Shown: piece after piece, positions 8,480 through 17,893 of the stretch | Layout of the letters: every line of letters starts with the position of its first letter | How positions within the stretch are numbered: position 1 is the first letter of the stretch | Origin: Cyclobacteriaceae bacterium | Lineage (GTDB): Bacteria > Bacteroidota > Bacteroidia > Cytophagales > Cyclobacteriaceae | Reading direction: 5' to 3' | DNA: 64,000 nt | Assembly: GCA_016787565.1 (NCBI GenBank) | Contig: JAEUUG010000004.1 | Coordinates: 389,827-453,826, forward strand | Position numbers and translations under genes: made by a program | Notes under the pieces: model-generated | Database searches by the model: none | Told to the model about the DNA's origin: nothing | The model's input: the letters and a program-made list of their open reading frames with translations, nothing else

Positions 8480-9352
8480 ATGAAAGCATATATTTTTCCG
8501 GGGCAGGGTGCGCAGTTCACCGGCATGGGTAAAGAACTCTATGAATCCCATGCAAAAGCACGCGCGTTATTTGATCAGGCAAATGGCATTTTGGGTTTTC
8601 GGATAACCGATATCATGTTTGCAGGAACTGGAGATGAGTTGAAGCAGACTAATGTAACGCAGCCTGCTATTTTTTTACATTCGGTTGCTCTTGCTTTGTC
8701 AAGCGACTCCTTTGCTCCGGATATGGTCGCTGGACATTCTCTTGGAGAGTTTTCTTCCTTGGTTGCTAACAAAGCGTTGTCTTTTGAAGATGGATTACGA
8801 CTGGTTTCACAACGCGCGACAGCCATGCAACGTGCATGTGAGATTAATCCGTCAACGATGGCTGCCATACTTGGCCTGGATGATAAAGTTGTTGAGGAGG
8901 TTTGCGCCTCCATTGATGAAGTCGTTGTTGCTGCTAATTATAATTGCCCGGGACAATTGGTGATATCCGGATCAATGAAGGGAATTGAAGTGGCCTGCGA
9001 GAAACTCAAAGCAGTTGGTGCCAAACGTGCACTTCCACTTCAGGTAGGGGGTGCTTTCCACTCGCCACTGATGGAGCCCGCCCGAGAAGAATTAGCCGCA
9101 GCTATTGAGCGAACGGTTTTCAGTAAACCGATTTGTCCGGTGTATCAAAATGCTAATGCACTACCCTCAAGCGATATTACTGAAATTAAAAAGAACCTGA
9201 TCATTCAATTAACAGCACCGGTGCGCTGGACACAATCAGTGCAAAAAATGGTAGCTGACGGAGCAAAATTATTTGTTGAATGTGGTCCCGGAAAAGTTCT
9301 TCAGGGTCTCGTTAAGAAAATTGCACCGGAAGCAGAAACAATGAGTTTATAA
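8480..9352 (+). CDS. fabD: Malonyl-CoA:ACP transacylase
   Basis: The 290-aa product has the N-terminal FPGQGAQFTGMG loop, the nucleophile elbow GHSLGE (Ser87), the conserved arginine block LVSQRATAMQ, and GGAFHSPLM carrying the catalytic histidine. It transfers malonyl groups from CoA to acyl carrier protein, the entry step of type II fatty acid synthesis. The other fatty acid synthesis genes in the window (fabF, acpP) lie more than 40 kb away. It converges with folK and the two genes overlap by six bases. Confidence 0.97.
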   Translation: MKAYIFPGQGAQFTGMGKELYESHAKARALFDQANGILGFRITDIMFAGTGDELKQTNVTQPAIFLHSVALALSSDSFAPDMVAGHSLGEFSSLVANKALSFEDGLRLVSQRATAMQRACEINPSTMAAILGLDDKVVEEVCASIDEVVVAANYNCPGQLVISGSMKGIEVACEKLKAVGAKRALPLQVGGAFHSPLMEPAREELAAAIERTVFSKPICPVYQNANALPSSDITEIKKNLIIQLTAPVRWTQSVQKMVADGAKLFVECGPGKVLQGLVKKIAPEAETMSL

Positions 9353-9835
9353 GGTGATTCTTTCTACCAGGAGCGTATCTGGACATTCAGTCAATAATGT
9401 CTGGATGCTTTTATGGAGTACCGGGTGGATTAAAGTTGCCGCAATTTCTGCAAGAGGCTCCAGTACAAAGCGCCTGGAGGAAATGCCGGGATGCGGAAGG
9501 ATTAAATCAACCTGTTGTTTCACGATATCATGGTAAAACAGAATATCAATATCGATAATACGAGGGCCCCATTTTTCTTCCCGTTTTCGCTTCATCTCGT
9601 GTTCAATGGCCAGCACTTGTTCCAGCAGTAATGCAGGCGATAATTCTGTTTCAACGGAAATGACCTGATTGTAAAACTCAGGCTGATCTTGTTTACCCCA
9701 GGCAGCTGTTTTGTAAACGGAAGAAGCCTTGAGCACACGACCTATGGTCATCTCTATTTTCTCTCGTGCGGCATGAAGATTTTGAGCTTTGTTGCCCAGG
9801 TTAGTCCCTAGCAAAAGAAAAATACCGGTGTTCAT
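9347..9835 (-). CDS. folK: 2-amino-4-hydroxy-6-hydroxymethyldihydropteridine diphosphokinase
   Basis: A 162-aa HPPK. The N-terminal LLLGTNLGNKAQNL, the central QPEFYNQV and the signature WGPRIIDIDILFY (metal- and ATP-binding aspartates) identify it. It transfers pyrophosphate from ATP to the pterin in folate synthesis. The gene stands alone, without folB or folP neighbours, converging on fabD and diverging from sppA with 75 bases between the start codons. Confidence 0.95.
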   Translation of the reverse strand: MNTGIFLLLGTNLGNKAQNLHAAREKIEMTIGRVLKASSVYKTAAWGKQDQPEFYNQVISVETELSPALLLEQVLAIEHEMKRKREEKWGPRIIDIDILFYHDIVKQQVDLILPHPGISSRRFVLEPLAEIAATLIHPVLHKSIQTLLTECPDTLLVERITL

Positions 9836-9884
9836 GTAATTATCAGCCCTGCAAACATACTTTTTTATTCGAAGTGGTAATGCT

Positions 9885-9892
9885 TATTTTTG
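9885..9892 (+). promoter_or_regulatory. -7 promoter element of sppA
   Basis: TATTTTTG matches the TAnnTTTG consensus exactly; a T-rich block lies about 19 bases upstream in place of a perfect -33 TTTG. Predicted transcription start near 9899 leaves a 12-base leader before the ATG at 9911, and rules against the TTG at 9890 as translation start. Confidence 0.45.
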
Positions 9893-9910
9893 AACCTTAA
9901 ACATGACTGT

Positions 9911-11662
9911 ATGAATTTTTTCAAGGCCTTTTTTGCTTCTTGCCTGGGCGCGTTAGTGGCAATGGTCGCTTTAGTGGGCATAATTATTATTTTCTTAAGT
10001 GCACTTGCGTCCGATAAAGAAGTGGTCGTGAAGGAAAATTCAGTCCTTCATTTAAAACTCGATGCCCCCATTCGTGAAATGCAGGGCGAAGACTCATTTA
10101 CGGGCTTCCCATTCGGGAATGTTCAGCCCATTGGCTTAATGCAATTGAAGCAAGTTATTGAACATGCTAAAGAAGACACCAGTATAAAAGGTATCTACCT
10201 TGAGGTTAGCATGCCCATGGCGGGTTATTCAACGGTAGAAGAAGTACGGCAGGCATTAATTAATTTCAGATCCTCCGGAAAGTGGGTAATCGCCTACAGC
10301 GAGATGTACTCTGAAAAGGCTTTTTATCTTGCCACGGCTGCCGATAAAATTCTTCTTCACAAAGAGGGTGATTTCGAATTCAATGGACTTGCTGTAGAGG
10401 GTGAATTCTATAAAAGACTTTTTGATAAACTGGAGATTAAGCCGCAGGTTTTCCGGGTTGGAGAGTTCAAAAGTGCAGTGGAGCCTTTTTTGTTGGATAA
10501 GATGAGTGATGAAAACAGAATGCAGCTTATCTCGCTGATCAACTCTATCTACGATGATGTGTTGAGTAAAATTTCGACTGCACGCAACATACCACAAGAA
10601 CAACTCAGAGCTATCTCAGATAAAATGGTTGTGAAGAATGGTATTGATGCAGAAGCTAACGGACTGGTAGATTCATTGGTATATTTTGATGAAGTACTGG
10701 CGGAACTCAGAAGTCGCGTTGGAGTTGGTGAAAACAGTAACATCAATTTTGTAAAATACAATGCTTACCGGAAGAGTTTCTCCACCTATAAAACTTCAAA
10801 AAATGAAATAGCGGTTATTGTAGCCGATGGAGAGATTATGCCGGGAAAAGCAGACCTGAATAATAACCTGGTGGGTTCCGATACTTTTGCTGAAGAAATT
10901 AGAAAAGCGAGGGAAGATAAAGACATCAAAGCAATTGTGCTCCGGATCAATTCACCAGGAGGATCGTTCCAGGCTTCCGATGTAATGTGGCGTGAGATTG
11001 ATCTGGCTTCTCAGACGAAGCCTGTGATAGCCTCTATGTCAGATGTAGCCGCTTCAGGTGGCTATTACCTGGCAATGGCGTGCGATACTATTGTTGCGCA
11101 GTCCAACACCATTACAGGTTCTATTGGAATTTTTGGTGTCATGTTCGACCTCAGCAGTTTCCTGGGAAATAAAATTGGTATCACCTTCGAAGAAGTGAAG
11201 ACGGGTGAGTATGGCGAACGATTTACGGTTACACGGCCATTGACGGACGCTGAAAAAAGAATATGGCAAAGTGAATTGGAGCGTCATTACGAAACTTTTA
11301 CAGAAAAGGCGGCTGAAGGTCGCTCAACTACCAAAGATGCAATTAAGAAAGTTGGTGGGGGAAGAGTATGGACAGGCACGCAGGCACTGGATAACAAACT
11401 GGTTGATGTACTGGGTGGTTTTGATGTGGCGGTACAGATAGCTGCAGAAAAAGCAGGTGTTTCATCCGATTATAAAATCAGGTTTTATCCTAAGCGTAAG
11501 CCATTCTTACAAGATATCATGGAGCAGTTCGGAGGCGAAGTAGAAGCAAAGATTATGCAGCGTGAATTAGGTGAACACTACGTTTGGTTTAAAAAGTGGG
11601 AACACTTGCAACACTATCAGGGCGCACAGGCCAGAATGCCGTTTGATCTGAAAATTAATTAA
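9911..11662 (+). CDS. sppA: Signal peptide peptidase SppA, 67-kDa type
   Basis: A 583-aa membrane-anchored serine protease with an N-terminal membrane segment (about residues 9-32) and two tandem ClpP-fold S49 domains. The predicted catalytic dyad is Lys187 (VGEFKSAVEPF) in the first domain and Ser382 (SDVAASGGYYLA) in the second, the arrangement of the long E. coli-type SppA. It degrades cleaved signal peptides in the membrane. I chose ATG 9911 because the in-frame TTG 21 bases upstream lies in a -7 promoter box and adds a polar extension before the membrane anchor. Confidence 0.94.
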   Translation: MNFFKAFFASCLGALVAMVALVGIIIIFLSALASDKEVVVKENSVLHLKLDAPIREMQGEDSFTGFPFGNVQPIGLMQLKQVIEHAKEDTSIKGIYLEVSMPMAGYSTVEEVRQALINFRSSGKWVIAYSEMYSEKAFYLATAADKILLHKEGDFEFNGLAVEGEFYKRLFDKLEIKPQVFRVGEFKSAVEPFLLDKMSDENRMQLISLINSIYDDVLSKISTARNIPQEQLRAISDKMVVKNGIDAEANGLVDSLVYFDEVLAELRSRVGVGENSNINFVKYNAYRKSFSTYKTSKNEIAVIVADGEIMPGKADLNNNLVGSDTFAEEIRKAREDKDIKAIVLRINSPGGSFQASDVMWREIDLASQTKPVIASMSDVAASGGYYLAMACDTIVAQSNTITGSIGIFGVMFDLSSFLGNKIGITFEEVKTGEYGERFTVTRPLTDAEKRIWQSELERHYETFTEKAAEGRSTTKDAIKKVGGGRVWTGTQALDNKLVDVLGGFDVAVQIAAEKAGVSSDYKIRFYPKRKPFLQDIMEQFGGEVEAKIMQRELGEHYVWFKKWEHLQHYQGAQARMPFDLKIN

Positions 11663-11683
11663 TCCGCCAACCAAGATACTGAG

Positions 11684-12658
11684 ATGACAACCATTCGAAA
11701 CAACTGGAAAAAGGAAGAGATCGCTGAAATTTACAATACGCCTATTCTGGAACTTATTTACCAGGCTGCCTCTGTGCACCGCCAATTTTTTGATGCTCAG
11801 GAAGTTCAGGTTTGTACATTGTTATCAGTAAAAACAGGTGGTTGTCCGGAAGACTGTTCCTATTGTCCGCAGGCTGCCCGTTACCATACTGATGTTAAGG
11901 TTGAGAAATTAATGGAGGTGAAGGAAGTATTGGGTAAAGCACGTGAGGCAAAAGATTCAGGCAGTACTCGTTTTTGTATGGGAGCTGCCTGGCGTGAGGT
12001 ACGTGACAACCGTGACTTTGATAAGGTTATTGAAATGGTGAAGGGAGTAAATCAAATGGGTCTGGAGGTTTGTTGCACCCTGGGCATGCTTACACCTGAA
12101 CAAGCAAAAAAATTAAAGGATGCCGGTCTTTATGCCTACAACCACAACCTCGATACGAGCGAAGAATTTTATAGCGACATCATATCTACACGAACCTATC
12201 AGGACAGAATTGAGACACTTGAAAATGTTCGCGTGGCAAAAATTTCTGTTTGCTCGGGAGGCATCATCGGCATGGGTGAGCAAGAGAAAGATCGAATCGG
12301 GATGTTACATACACTTGCGACACTCCCGGAGCACCCGGAGTCAGTGCCTGTGAATGCATTGGTGCCCGTTGAGGGTACTCCTTTAGAGGATCAGGAGAAG
12401 GTTTCTGTCTGGGAGATGATACGCATGATTGCCACATCGCGAATCATTATGCCGAAAGCTATGGTCAGGCTCTCTGCAGGTCGTGTTCGCATGAGTTTGG
12501 AAGAGCAGGCATTGTGCTTTTTAGCAGGTGCCAATAGTATTTTTGCTGGCGATAAGTTGCTCACAACGCCAAATCCGGCTAGCATTCAGGATCAGGAGAT
12601 GTTTCAGATACTTCAATTGAAGCCCAGAAAAGCATTTCAGGAAGCACATCACCAATAA
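11684..12658 (+). CDS. bioB: Biotin synthase
   Basis: A 324-aa radical SAM enzyme. The cluster motif [12 protein letters not shown] supplies Cys54, Cys58 and Cys61; the second-cluster ligands are in the conserved stretches FCMGAAW, CCTLGML and [12 protein letters not shown], and the arginine ligand is in VRLSAGR. It inserts sulfur into dethiobiotin, the last step of biotin synthesis. It follows sppA by 21 bases, so the two may be cotranscribed, although no functional link is known. No other bio genes are in the window. Confidence 0.97.
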   Translation: MTTIRNNWKKEEIAEIYNTPILELIYQAASVHRQFFDAQEVQVCTLLSVKTGGCPEDCSYCPQAARYHTDVKVEKLMEVKEVLGKAREAKDSGSTRFCMGAAWREVRDNRDFDKVIEMVKGVNQMGLEVCCTLGMLTPEQAKKLKDAGLYAYNHNLDTSEEFYSDIISTRTYQDRIETLENVRVAKISVCSGGIIGMGEQEKDRIGMLHTLATLPEHPESVPVNALVPVEGTPLEDQEKVSVWEMIRMIATSRIIMPKAMVRLSAGRVRMSLEEQALCFLAGANSIFAGDKLLTTPNPASIQDQEMFQILQLKPRKAFQEAHHQ

Positions 12659-12907
12659 AAATGGAATTGCTTTCCTAACGACTGTTTTGGTGGAATTTTG
12701 ATGTAATATTTAAGAGCTTATTGGTAAAACAGTATGCTAAATGTGACACTACGGCAATTTATTACACATCCAACCTAAAGGATATATAGGGTTCATTTGA
12801 TTAGAGATTGCTAATCTTCTTTGTTTAATAGCGAGTAGCTGTTGACTGACTTGAATTAGTCGAGTGTCAGTCCGCTACTCAAAAGTAAAGGCTCCCTTTT
12901 TTATTTT
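12659..12907. other. Intergenic region after bioB
   Basis: AT-rich region without a convincing gene. It holds a small hairpin (AGATT-GCT-AATCT near 12803-12815) and a larger two-part inverted repeat described separately, followed by a CCCTTTTTTATTTTT tract around 12894-12908. Together with the neighbouring doubtful reading frame it forms a gap of about 510 bases between bioB and the first small-peptide gene. Confidence 0.6.
12833..12880 (+). repeat. Two-step inverted repeat downstream of bioB
   Basis: GAGTAGC (12833-12839) pairs with GCTACTC (12874-12880), and inside it GACTGAC (12844-12850) pairs with GTCAGTC (12866-12872), leaving a 15-base loop. A T-rich tract begins about 15 bases later. 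The spacing is too long for a textbook terminator, but the structure could still end bioB transcription or belong to an unrecognised RNA. Confidence 0.5.
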
Positions 12908-13117
12908 TCAGCTTGCCATGGTGCTCCTGTAAAATTTAAAGGAACCAAGTTGGTCAAGCGGGATTTTCTCAGAACCTATTACGAATAGTGCTGATTGGAT
13001 TTTGCCAACACATCGTAGTTCGTTTAATCCCCTATTTTCAAAAACAAGAGAATCGCATAGAGCAATAATGATGAATCGAAAATACGATCCATGCACCTCA
13101 GGCGATACTTTTTGCAT
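12908..13117 (-). CDS. Doubtful hypothetical frame, possible gene remnant
   Basis: A 69-aa frame from an ATG; without a start it stays open a further 18 codons upstream. The product (SPEVHGSYFRFIIIALCDSLVF and later GSEKIPLDQLGSFKFYR) looks protein-like rather than random, yet I recognise no family. It lies directly downstream of the two small exported genes on the same strand, so it may be a third gene of that unit or the worn remains of a longer one. Low confidence. Confidence 0.3.
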   Translation of the reverse strand: MQKVSPEVHGSYFRFIIIALCDSLVFENRGLNELRCVGKIQSALFVIGSEKIPLDQLGSFKFYRSTMAS

Positions 13118-13170
13118 TTGATAAGTAGCCTGGAGTCCACTATAATACGCTGAAAAACAGTTTTATATAA

Positions 13171-13341
13171 TTAAAACTTGTCTTCCGACACAAAACCGCC
13201 CAAGGGCTCGTTCGTATCGTTGACAGCTGATTTTTCAGCTACAATGGCTTTATTTTGTTTTGTTGAAGCAGAGAACGTGAACGATAAAGTAACAATCGCA
13301 GATACTGCTATGAAGAAAAGTATTTTGGTTGTTGTTTTCAT
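13171..13341 (-). CDS. 56-aa exported peptide ending GGFVSEDKF
   Basis: An ATG-started frame of 57 codons, too short for usual gene calling. Residues 1-25 are a clear signal peptide (KTTTK, then ILFFIAVSAIVTLSFTFSA), leaving a mature part of about 31 residues that is hydrophilic and ends NEPLGGFVSEDKF. There is no cysteine, so it is not a lipoprotein. It starts 21 bases after the stop of the 44-aa lipoprotein on the same strand, so the two are likely one transcript, divergent from the TPR histidine kinase. The double glycine near the C-terminus could be a processing or recognition site, which is speculation. No family recognised. Confidence 0.65.
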   Translation of the reverse strand: MKTTTKILFFIAVSAIVTLSFTFSASTKQNKAIVAEKSAVNDTNEPLGGFVSEDKF

Positions 13342-13362
13342 AAGATTTGTTCTTTTAATGAG

Positions 13363-13497
13363 TTAGTTTTTACCATCTGCTGAGCCATTTCCACCACCGT
13401 TCAGTTCAGTTTGGGGTGTTACCTCTTCTTCAGTACAAGAAGAAATAGTAAGGGCTGATACAAAAGCAATCAAAGAGATGTAGATGATTCTTTTCAT
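13363..13497 (-). CDS. 44-aa small lipoprotein
   Basis: An ATG-started frame encoding MKRIIYISLIAFVSALTISSC followed by TEEEVTPQTELNGGGNGSADGKN. The first 20 residues form a type II signal peptide with lipobox ISSC, so Cys21 would be lipidated, leaving a 24-residue acidic, Gly/Asn-rich tail. Codon use is like that of its neighbours. It starts 55 bases from the histidine-kinase frame on the opposite strand and is followed by the 56-aa exported peptide. Function unknown. Confidence 0.65.
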   Translation of the reverse strand: MKRIIYISLIAFVSALTISSCTEEEVTPQTELNGGGNGSADGKN

Positions 13498-13552
13498 AGG
13501 TTTTAAAGTTTAAGGTTTTTAGTTATGTTTCGAGGTCTTAGCTTGAACAAAG

Positions 13553-15715
13553 TTGGCTGGCATTCAGGAACTTTTTCGTGTAATAAAATTTGGAAAATCA
13601 CACGTGTACCAAAATTTTTTAAACTTTTTTAAAAGTCGCGCAGTTTTAACAACGCTTTTGGGTTTGTTAATGCTCTCTGCTGGCTATGCCCAAAATGAAA
13701 GAATAGACTCGTTACTAAAGGTCTTGCCGGAAAGGAAAGGTGGTGAACGCTTTCAGGTTTTGTACGCTTTAGGGTATGAGTACATTGATGTTGATAACCC
13801 AAAGGCAGAGGCTTATGCGGTGGATGCATTTCAACTTGCGAGTAGTCTGGGCGATAGTTTAAGAATGGTTCAGGCTTCACGAATTCAGGGATCCGCTTTA
13901 AGGCGAATGGAAAGGATAACCGAAGCAATTGATGTTTCCTTAAGTGCCTTGAATATTGCCAAAAGAAATCACTTCGAAGATGAAGTTAAAATCCTACTCA
14001 ATTCAATTGCACTCGCCTACACCTTTAAGGCTGAATACGATAAAGCGCTTGATTTTCATTTTCAATCCCTTGTTGCCAGAGAAAAGAAGGGAAATAAACC
14101 CGAGATCAGCATAACACTGAATAACATTGGATTTGTTTATTTTAAGCTTAAGAATTACGATCAGGCAATTGTATACTTTTCCCGATCTCTGACTTTAAAG
14201 CGAGAAGCAGGTGATCGGCATGATCTGGATAGGCTGTTGATCAATATTGGGCTTTCGTACAATCATTTAAAAAATTATGAATTTGCTTTGAAGTACATCA
14301 ACGAGGGACTTCAGGAGTGTGGTGTTGACTGTAGTGATCAAATTATTATAGAAGGTAAATTTGGCCTGGGAGTTTCCTTTTTTGGACTTAAACAATATAA
14401 TAAATCCGAACAAGAGTTTAAACAATCGCTGGAGATTTCAAGAAAGACTGAGAGCAAACGATGGCAATCTGAAAGTTTAGTCTACTTGGCAAAAATTGCA
14501 ATTATTCGAAATGAAACAGAATCTGCAAAGAAGTTCCTGGAGGAAGCTGAAGCTCTTGCGTCACATGCCGGATACAATCAATTATTGATGGATGCCTATA
14601 AACAGTTTTCCGCATTGTACAATCAATCCAAAGATTTTGAGAAGGCATCTTTTTACCAGGATAGATACATCAAACTAAAGGACAGTTTGATTAGTGAAGA
14701 GTTGGTTAAAAATATTGCAAAGATTCAAACTAGGTTTGAGGAACGCGAGAATCGTGCCACCATTGCCTCAAAGGAAGTTGTGATAAAGCAACAGCGCGAC
14801 CTCAATATTGCTATTGCTGTTATCGCTCTTCTGGCGGGCTTGCTTATTCTTGTTCTTCAACGTGGAAATCGAACCATCAAGAAGGTAAATGCTGCATTAT
14901 CGGAAGCCAAACAAACCATCGAGGATCAAAATACGAAACTGCATATTCTGAATAAGGATTTGGATAATGAGGTACGTGCAAAAACCAGTGATCTCGAAAA
15001 AGCGAACCATTCGTTACACCGCGTTGTGGACGAACTGGATAACTTTATTTACAAGACATCGCACGACATTCGTGGTCCGCTCGCCAGCTTGAAAGGTATA
15101 TGCAACATTGCCATGATGGACGTGAAAGATGAGGAGGCACTTAAATACTTCAACAAGCTGGATGTAACAGCGGAGAAACTCAATACCATACTGACACGAT
15201 TGCTTATTGTTAACCAGATTAATAATTCAGCCATTAAAGCAGATGACCTGATTAATTTTGAACATGTGGTTAATGATGTTTTATTATTGGAGAAAAAGAA
15301 AGGACTTCCTGTTCGGCTTGATATACGAAAATCGATCGGCAGCAATATTGTATTTTATTCTGATAAAGAATTTGTCCGCATCATTCTCGAGAACCTGATT
15401 GATAATGCGATTAAGTTTTACAATGATTCGGACCGCGTGGAACCTTTTGTGGATATCCGGGTAGAGAAGTTGGATGATTCCGTGCTGATCCGGGTTATTG
15501 ATAATGGCATCGGCATCAGCGAAATCCATCCGGATAAAATTTTTCAAATGTTCTCCCGCGCATCAGAGCGGTCGGAGACGGGTGGAATTGGTCTGTTTAT
15601 AACCAAAACAGCAACCGAAAAATTAGGTGGCATCGTGGGCCTTAAAACAACTCCTGAAGGGTATACCGAGTTTTTTGTAAAATTCAGCCTGTTGTCAGCA
15701 CCCGTCTTGCAATAA
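13553..15715 (+). CDS. TPR-containing sensor histidine kinase
   Basis: A sensor kinase of up to 720 aa. In order: signal sequence (FFKSRAVLTTLLGLLMLSAGYAQ), a periplasmic array of about six tetratricopeptide repeats (for example NNIGFVYFKLKNYDQAIVYF), one membrane segment (IAIAVIALLAGLLILVLQ), a coiled coil, then a HisKA-like domain with phospho-acceptor His at 15062-15064 (SHDIRGPLASL) and an HATPase domain (NLIDNAIKF, DNGIGI, GGIGLF). No receiver domain or adjacent response regulator is present. No ATG exists before the signal sequence: TTG 13553 or, giving a more normal signal peptide, GTG 13604 must be used. Divergent from two small exported genes that may relate to its signal. Confidence 0.9.
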   Translation: MAGIQELFRVIKFGKSHVYQNFLNFFKSRAVLTTLLGLLMLSAGYAQNERIDSLLKVLPERKGGERFQVLYALGYEYIDVDNPKAEAYAVDAFQLASSLGDSLRMVQASRIQGSALRRMERITEAIDVSLSALNIAKRNHFEDEVKILLNSIALAYTFKAEYDKALDFHFQSLVAREKKGNKPEISITLNNIGFVYFKLKNYDQAIVYFSRSLTLKREAGDRHDLDRLLINIGLSYNHLKNYEFALKYINEGLQECGVDCSDQIIIEGKFGLGVSFFGLKQYNKSEQEFKQSLEISRKTESKRWQSESLVYLAKIAIIRNETESAKKFLEEAEALASHAGYNQLLMDAYKQFSALYNQSKDFEKASFYQDRYIKLKDSLISEELVKNIAKIQTRFEERENRATIASKEVVIKQQRDLNIAIAVIALLAGLLILVLQRGNRTIKKVNAALSEAKQTIEDQNTKLHILNKDLDNEVRAKTSDLEKANHSLHRVVDELDNFIYKTSHDIRGPLASLKGICNIAMMDVKDEEALKYFNKLDVTAEKLNTILTRLLIVNQINNSAIKADDLINFEHVVNDVLLLEKKKGLPVRLDIRKSIGSNIVFYSDKEFVRIILENLIDNAIKFYNDSDRVEPFVDIRVEKLDDSVLIRVIDNGIGISEIHPDKIFQMFSRASERSETGGIGLFITKTATEKLGGIVGLKTTPEGYTEFFVKFSLLSAPVLQ

Positions 15716-15769
15716 TCCTGAGCGGGAACAATCCAGGCGCTGGAATTTTTTTACATCCCTTTCAATGTT

Positions 15770-15777
15770 CATCTTTG
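15770..15777 (+). promoter_or_regulatory. Possible -7 promoter element of metG
   Basis: CATCTTTG differs from TAnnTTTG at one position and has a T-rich block about 20 bases upstream. It would place the transcription start near 15784, 22 bases before the ATG. An AAAGGAG sequence lies just upstream of the start codon. Confidence 0.3.
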
Positions 15778-15805
15778 CAACCTGTTTAAGACAAGTAAAG
15801 GAGTT

Positions 15806-17893
15806 ATGAACACGTTTAAGCGATATACGATTACAGCAGCCCTTCCATATGCCAATGGCCCATTACACATTGGCCATATTGCGGGCGCCTATTTACCAGC
15901 GGATACTTATGTACGCTTCCTTCGTTTGCGTGGTGAGGATGTTGTTTTTATTTGTGGTTCCGATGAACATGGTGTAGCCATTACCATTGGTTCAAAGAAG
16001 GAAGGTGCAACACCCCGTCAGTTTGTCGACAAGTATCATCAACTGATGAAGAAGGCATTTCAGGATTTTGATATCTCTTTTGATATCTACTCCCGTACCT
16101 CAAATCCTGTTCACTACGAAACAGCACAGGAATTTTTTACTACGATTTACAATAAAGGTCTTCTTAACGAAGAAACCTCTGATCAGTATTATGATGAACA
16201 GGAAGGTATATTTCTGGCCGACCGGTATATCATTGGCACGTGTCCGAATTGTGGTCATCCCAATGCTTATGGTGATCAATGTGAGAAATGTGGAACGAGT
16301 CTTAGTCCGCGTCAGTTAATCAATCCCCGCTCAACGGTTTCCGGTAAAACTCCTGTTCTTCGACCCACCAAGCATTGGTACTTTCCGCTTGATAAGTTTG
16401 AGAACTGGCTGAAAGAATGGTTGATTGAAGGACATAAAAACGATTGGAAGACGAATGTTTATGGTCAATGTAAATCCTGGCTGGATCAGGGTCTTCAACC
16501 CCGTTCGATTACCCGCGATTTGGAGTGGGGTATACCTGTTCCGCTTCCGGAAGGAAAAGGCAAAGTGCTATACGTGTGGTTCGATGCACCCATTGGGTAT
16601 ATCTCCGCTACTAAAGAATTGCGTCCTAACGATTGGCAAAAGTATTGGAAGGATCCGGAAACGAGGCTGATTCATTTTATTGGGAAAGATAATATTGTAT
16701 TTCATTGTATTATTTTTCCTTCTATGCTGAAGGCTACCGGTGATTTTATTCTTCCGGACAATGTTCCAGCAAATGAATTTCTAAATCTGGAGGGCGATAA
16801 AATATCCACCTCCAGAAATCATGCTGTGTGGTTGCATGAATACCTTGAAGATTTTCCGGGCAGAAGGGATGAGCTTCGCTATGTGTTGAATTCCATTGCA
16901 CCTGAAACGAAAGATGCTGATTTTACCTGGAAGGATTATCAGCAAAAAGTAAACAGTGAGCTGGTTTCCATTCTCGGGAATTTTGTGAATCGGGTTATGG
17001 TACTCACCTGGAAATATTTTGAAGGTAAGGTTCCTTCCGAACATGAATTGCCGGGTACAGATGATCGCAGAACGAAAATTTTGGCGGTGTATCATCAGGC
17101 ACATGCCGATCTGAATGTTTCTGTTAATGAAATGATTCAGGCTCTTCAGGGTTTCCGTTTCCGGGAGGCCCAGTTTCAGATGATGAACATGGCACGAATC
17201 GGAAATAAATTTCTGGCTGAAACTGAACCGTGGAAGTTGGCTAAGGAGGACATGGAGGCTGTTGGATCCATCCTGAATTACGCTCTTACCATTGTTGGAA
17301 ACATCGGTATGGCGTGCGAACCATTTCTGCCGGAGGCTGCGGCCAGTATTCGCAGACAATTAAATGCGGAAGCACTTCGCGAATCCTGGAAAAAATTCTG
17401 GCACAAGGAAGAACTTATTCAAGCAGTTCCTCAGTATCATCAGTTAGGTAAGCCTGAATTGTTGTACAAGAATGTTGAAGATTCTGAAATAGAAAAACAA
17501 GTAGAGAAATTAAAGAAACCCAAGATGGAAGTAATCGCTTCAGAAAATCCTGTTAAGCCTTTAAAGCCTGAAATTGTTTATGATGATTTTGCCAAGCTTG
17601 ACATTCGTGTGGGAACGGTTCTCACAGCTGAGCGAATGGAGAAATCGGATAAGCTTTTGAAGCTTACCGTTGACACCGGAATCGATAAGCGAACCGTGTT
17701 GAGTGGAATTGCAAAGCACTATACTCCTGAAGAAATAACTGGAAAGCAAGTTACCTTGATTGTTAATCTGGCACCCAGAAAAATGATGGGCATCGAGTCG
17801 CAGGGAATGATTCTTATGGCTGAAGATAGGGATGGTAAATTGAAACTCGTACTACCTTCGGATGAAGTTAAACCCGGGTCAACCGTCAGTTAA
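15806..17893 (+). CDS. metG: Methionyl-tRNA synthetase
   Basis: A 695-aa class I aminoacyl-tRNA synthetase. The HIGH motif is at residues 21-24 ([11 protein letters not shown]), the zinc-binding knuckles are [18 protein letters not shown], and the KMSKS loop reads KISTSR. After the anticodon-binding helical domain comes a C-terminal OB-fold tRNA-binding domain of the Trbp111/EMAPII type ([24 protein letters not shown]), as in the long MetG form. It charges tRNA-Met with methionine. It converges with pth, overlapping it by four bases. Confidence 0.97.
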   Translation: MNTFKRYTITAALPYANGPLHIGHIAGAYLPADTYVRFLRLRGEDVVFICGSDEHGVAITIGSKKEGATPRQFVDKYHQLMKKAFQDFDISFDIYSRTSNPVHYETAQEFFTTIYNKGLLNEETSDQYYDEQEGIFLADRYIIGTCPNCGHPNAYGDQCEKCGTSLSPRQLINPRSTVSGKTPVLRPTKHWYFPLDKFENWLKEWLIEGHKNDWKTNVYGQCKSWLDQGLQPRSITRDLEWGIPVPLPEGKGKVLYVWFDAPIGYISATKELRPNDWQKYWKDPETRLIHFIGKDNIVFHCIIFPSMLKATGDFILPDNVPANEFLNLEGDKISTSRNHAVWLHEYLEDFPGRRDELRYVLNSIAPETKDADFTWKDYQQKVNSELVSILGNFVNRVMVLTWKYFEGKVPSEHELPGTDDRRTKILAVYHQAHADLNVSVNEMIQALQGFRFREAQFQMMNMARIGNKFLAETEPWKLAKEDMEAVGSILNYALTIVGNIGMACEPFLPEAAASIRRQLNAEALRESWKKFWHKEELIQAVPQYHQLGKPELLYKNVEDSEIEKQVEKLKKPKMEVIASENPVKPLKPEIVYDDFAKLDIRVGTVLTAERMEKSDKLLKLTVDTGIDKRTVLSGIAKHYTPEEITGKQVTLIVNLAPRKMMGIESQGMILMAEDRDGKLKLVLPSDEVKPGSTVS

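Noticed and set aside
13178..13366. A 62-codon forward frame over the small-peptide genes
   Set aside because: It is the antisense shadow of the reverse-strand 56-aa exported peptide, which has a far better start, signal peptide and stop.
13553..15715. A hybrid two-component kinase with receiver domain
   Set aside because: The frame ends right after the HATPase domain; no receiver or AraC-type output domain is present, unlike hybrid two-component systems of polysaccharide loci.
16700..17360. A 192-codon reverse frame inside metG
   Set aside because: It is wholly within the metG coding region and its product has no domain signature; typical antisense shadow.
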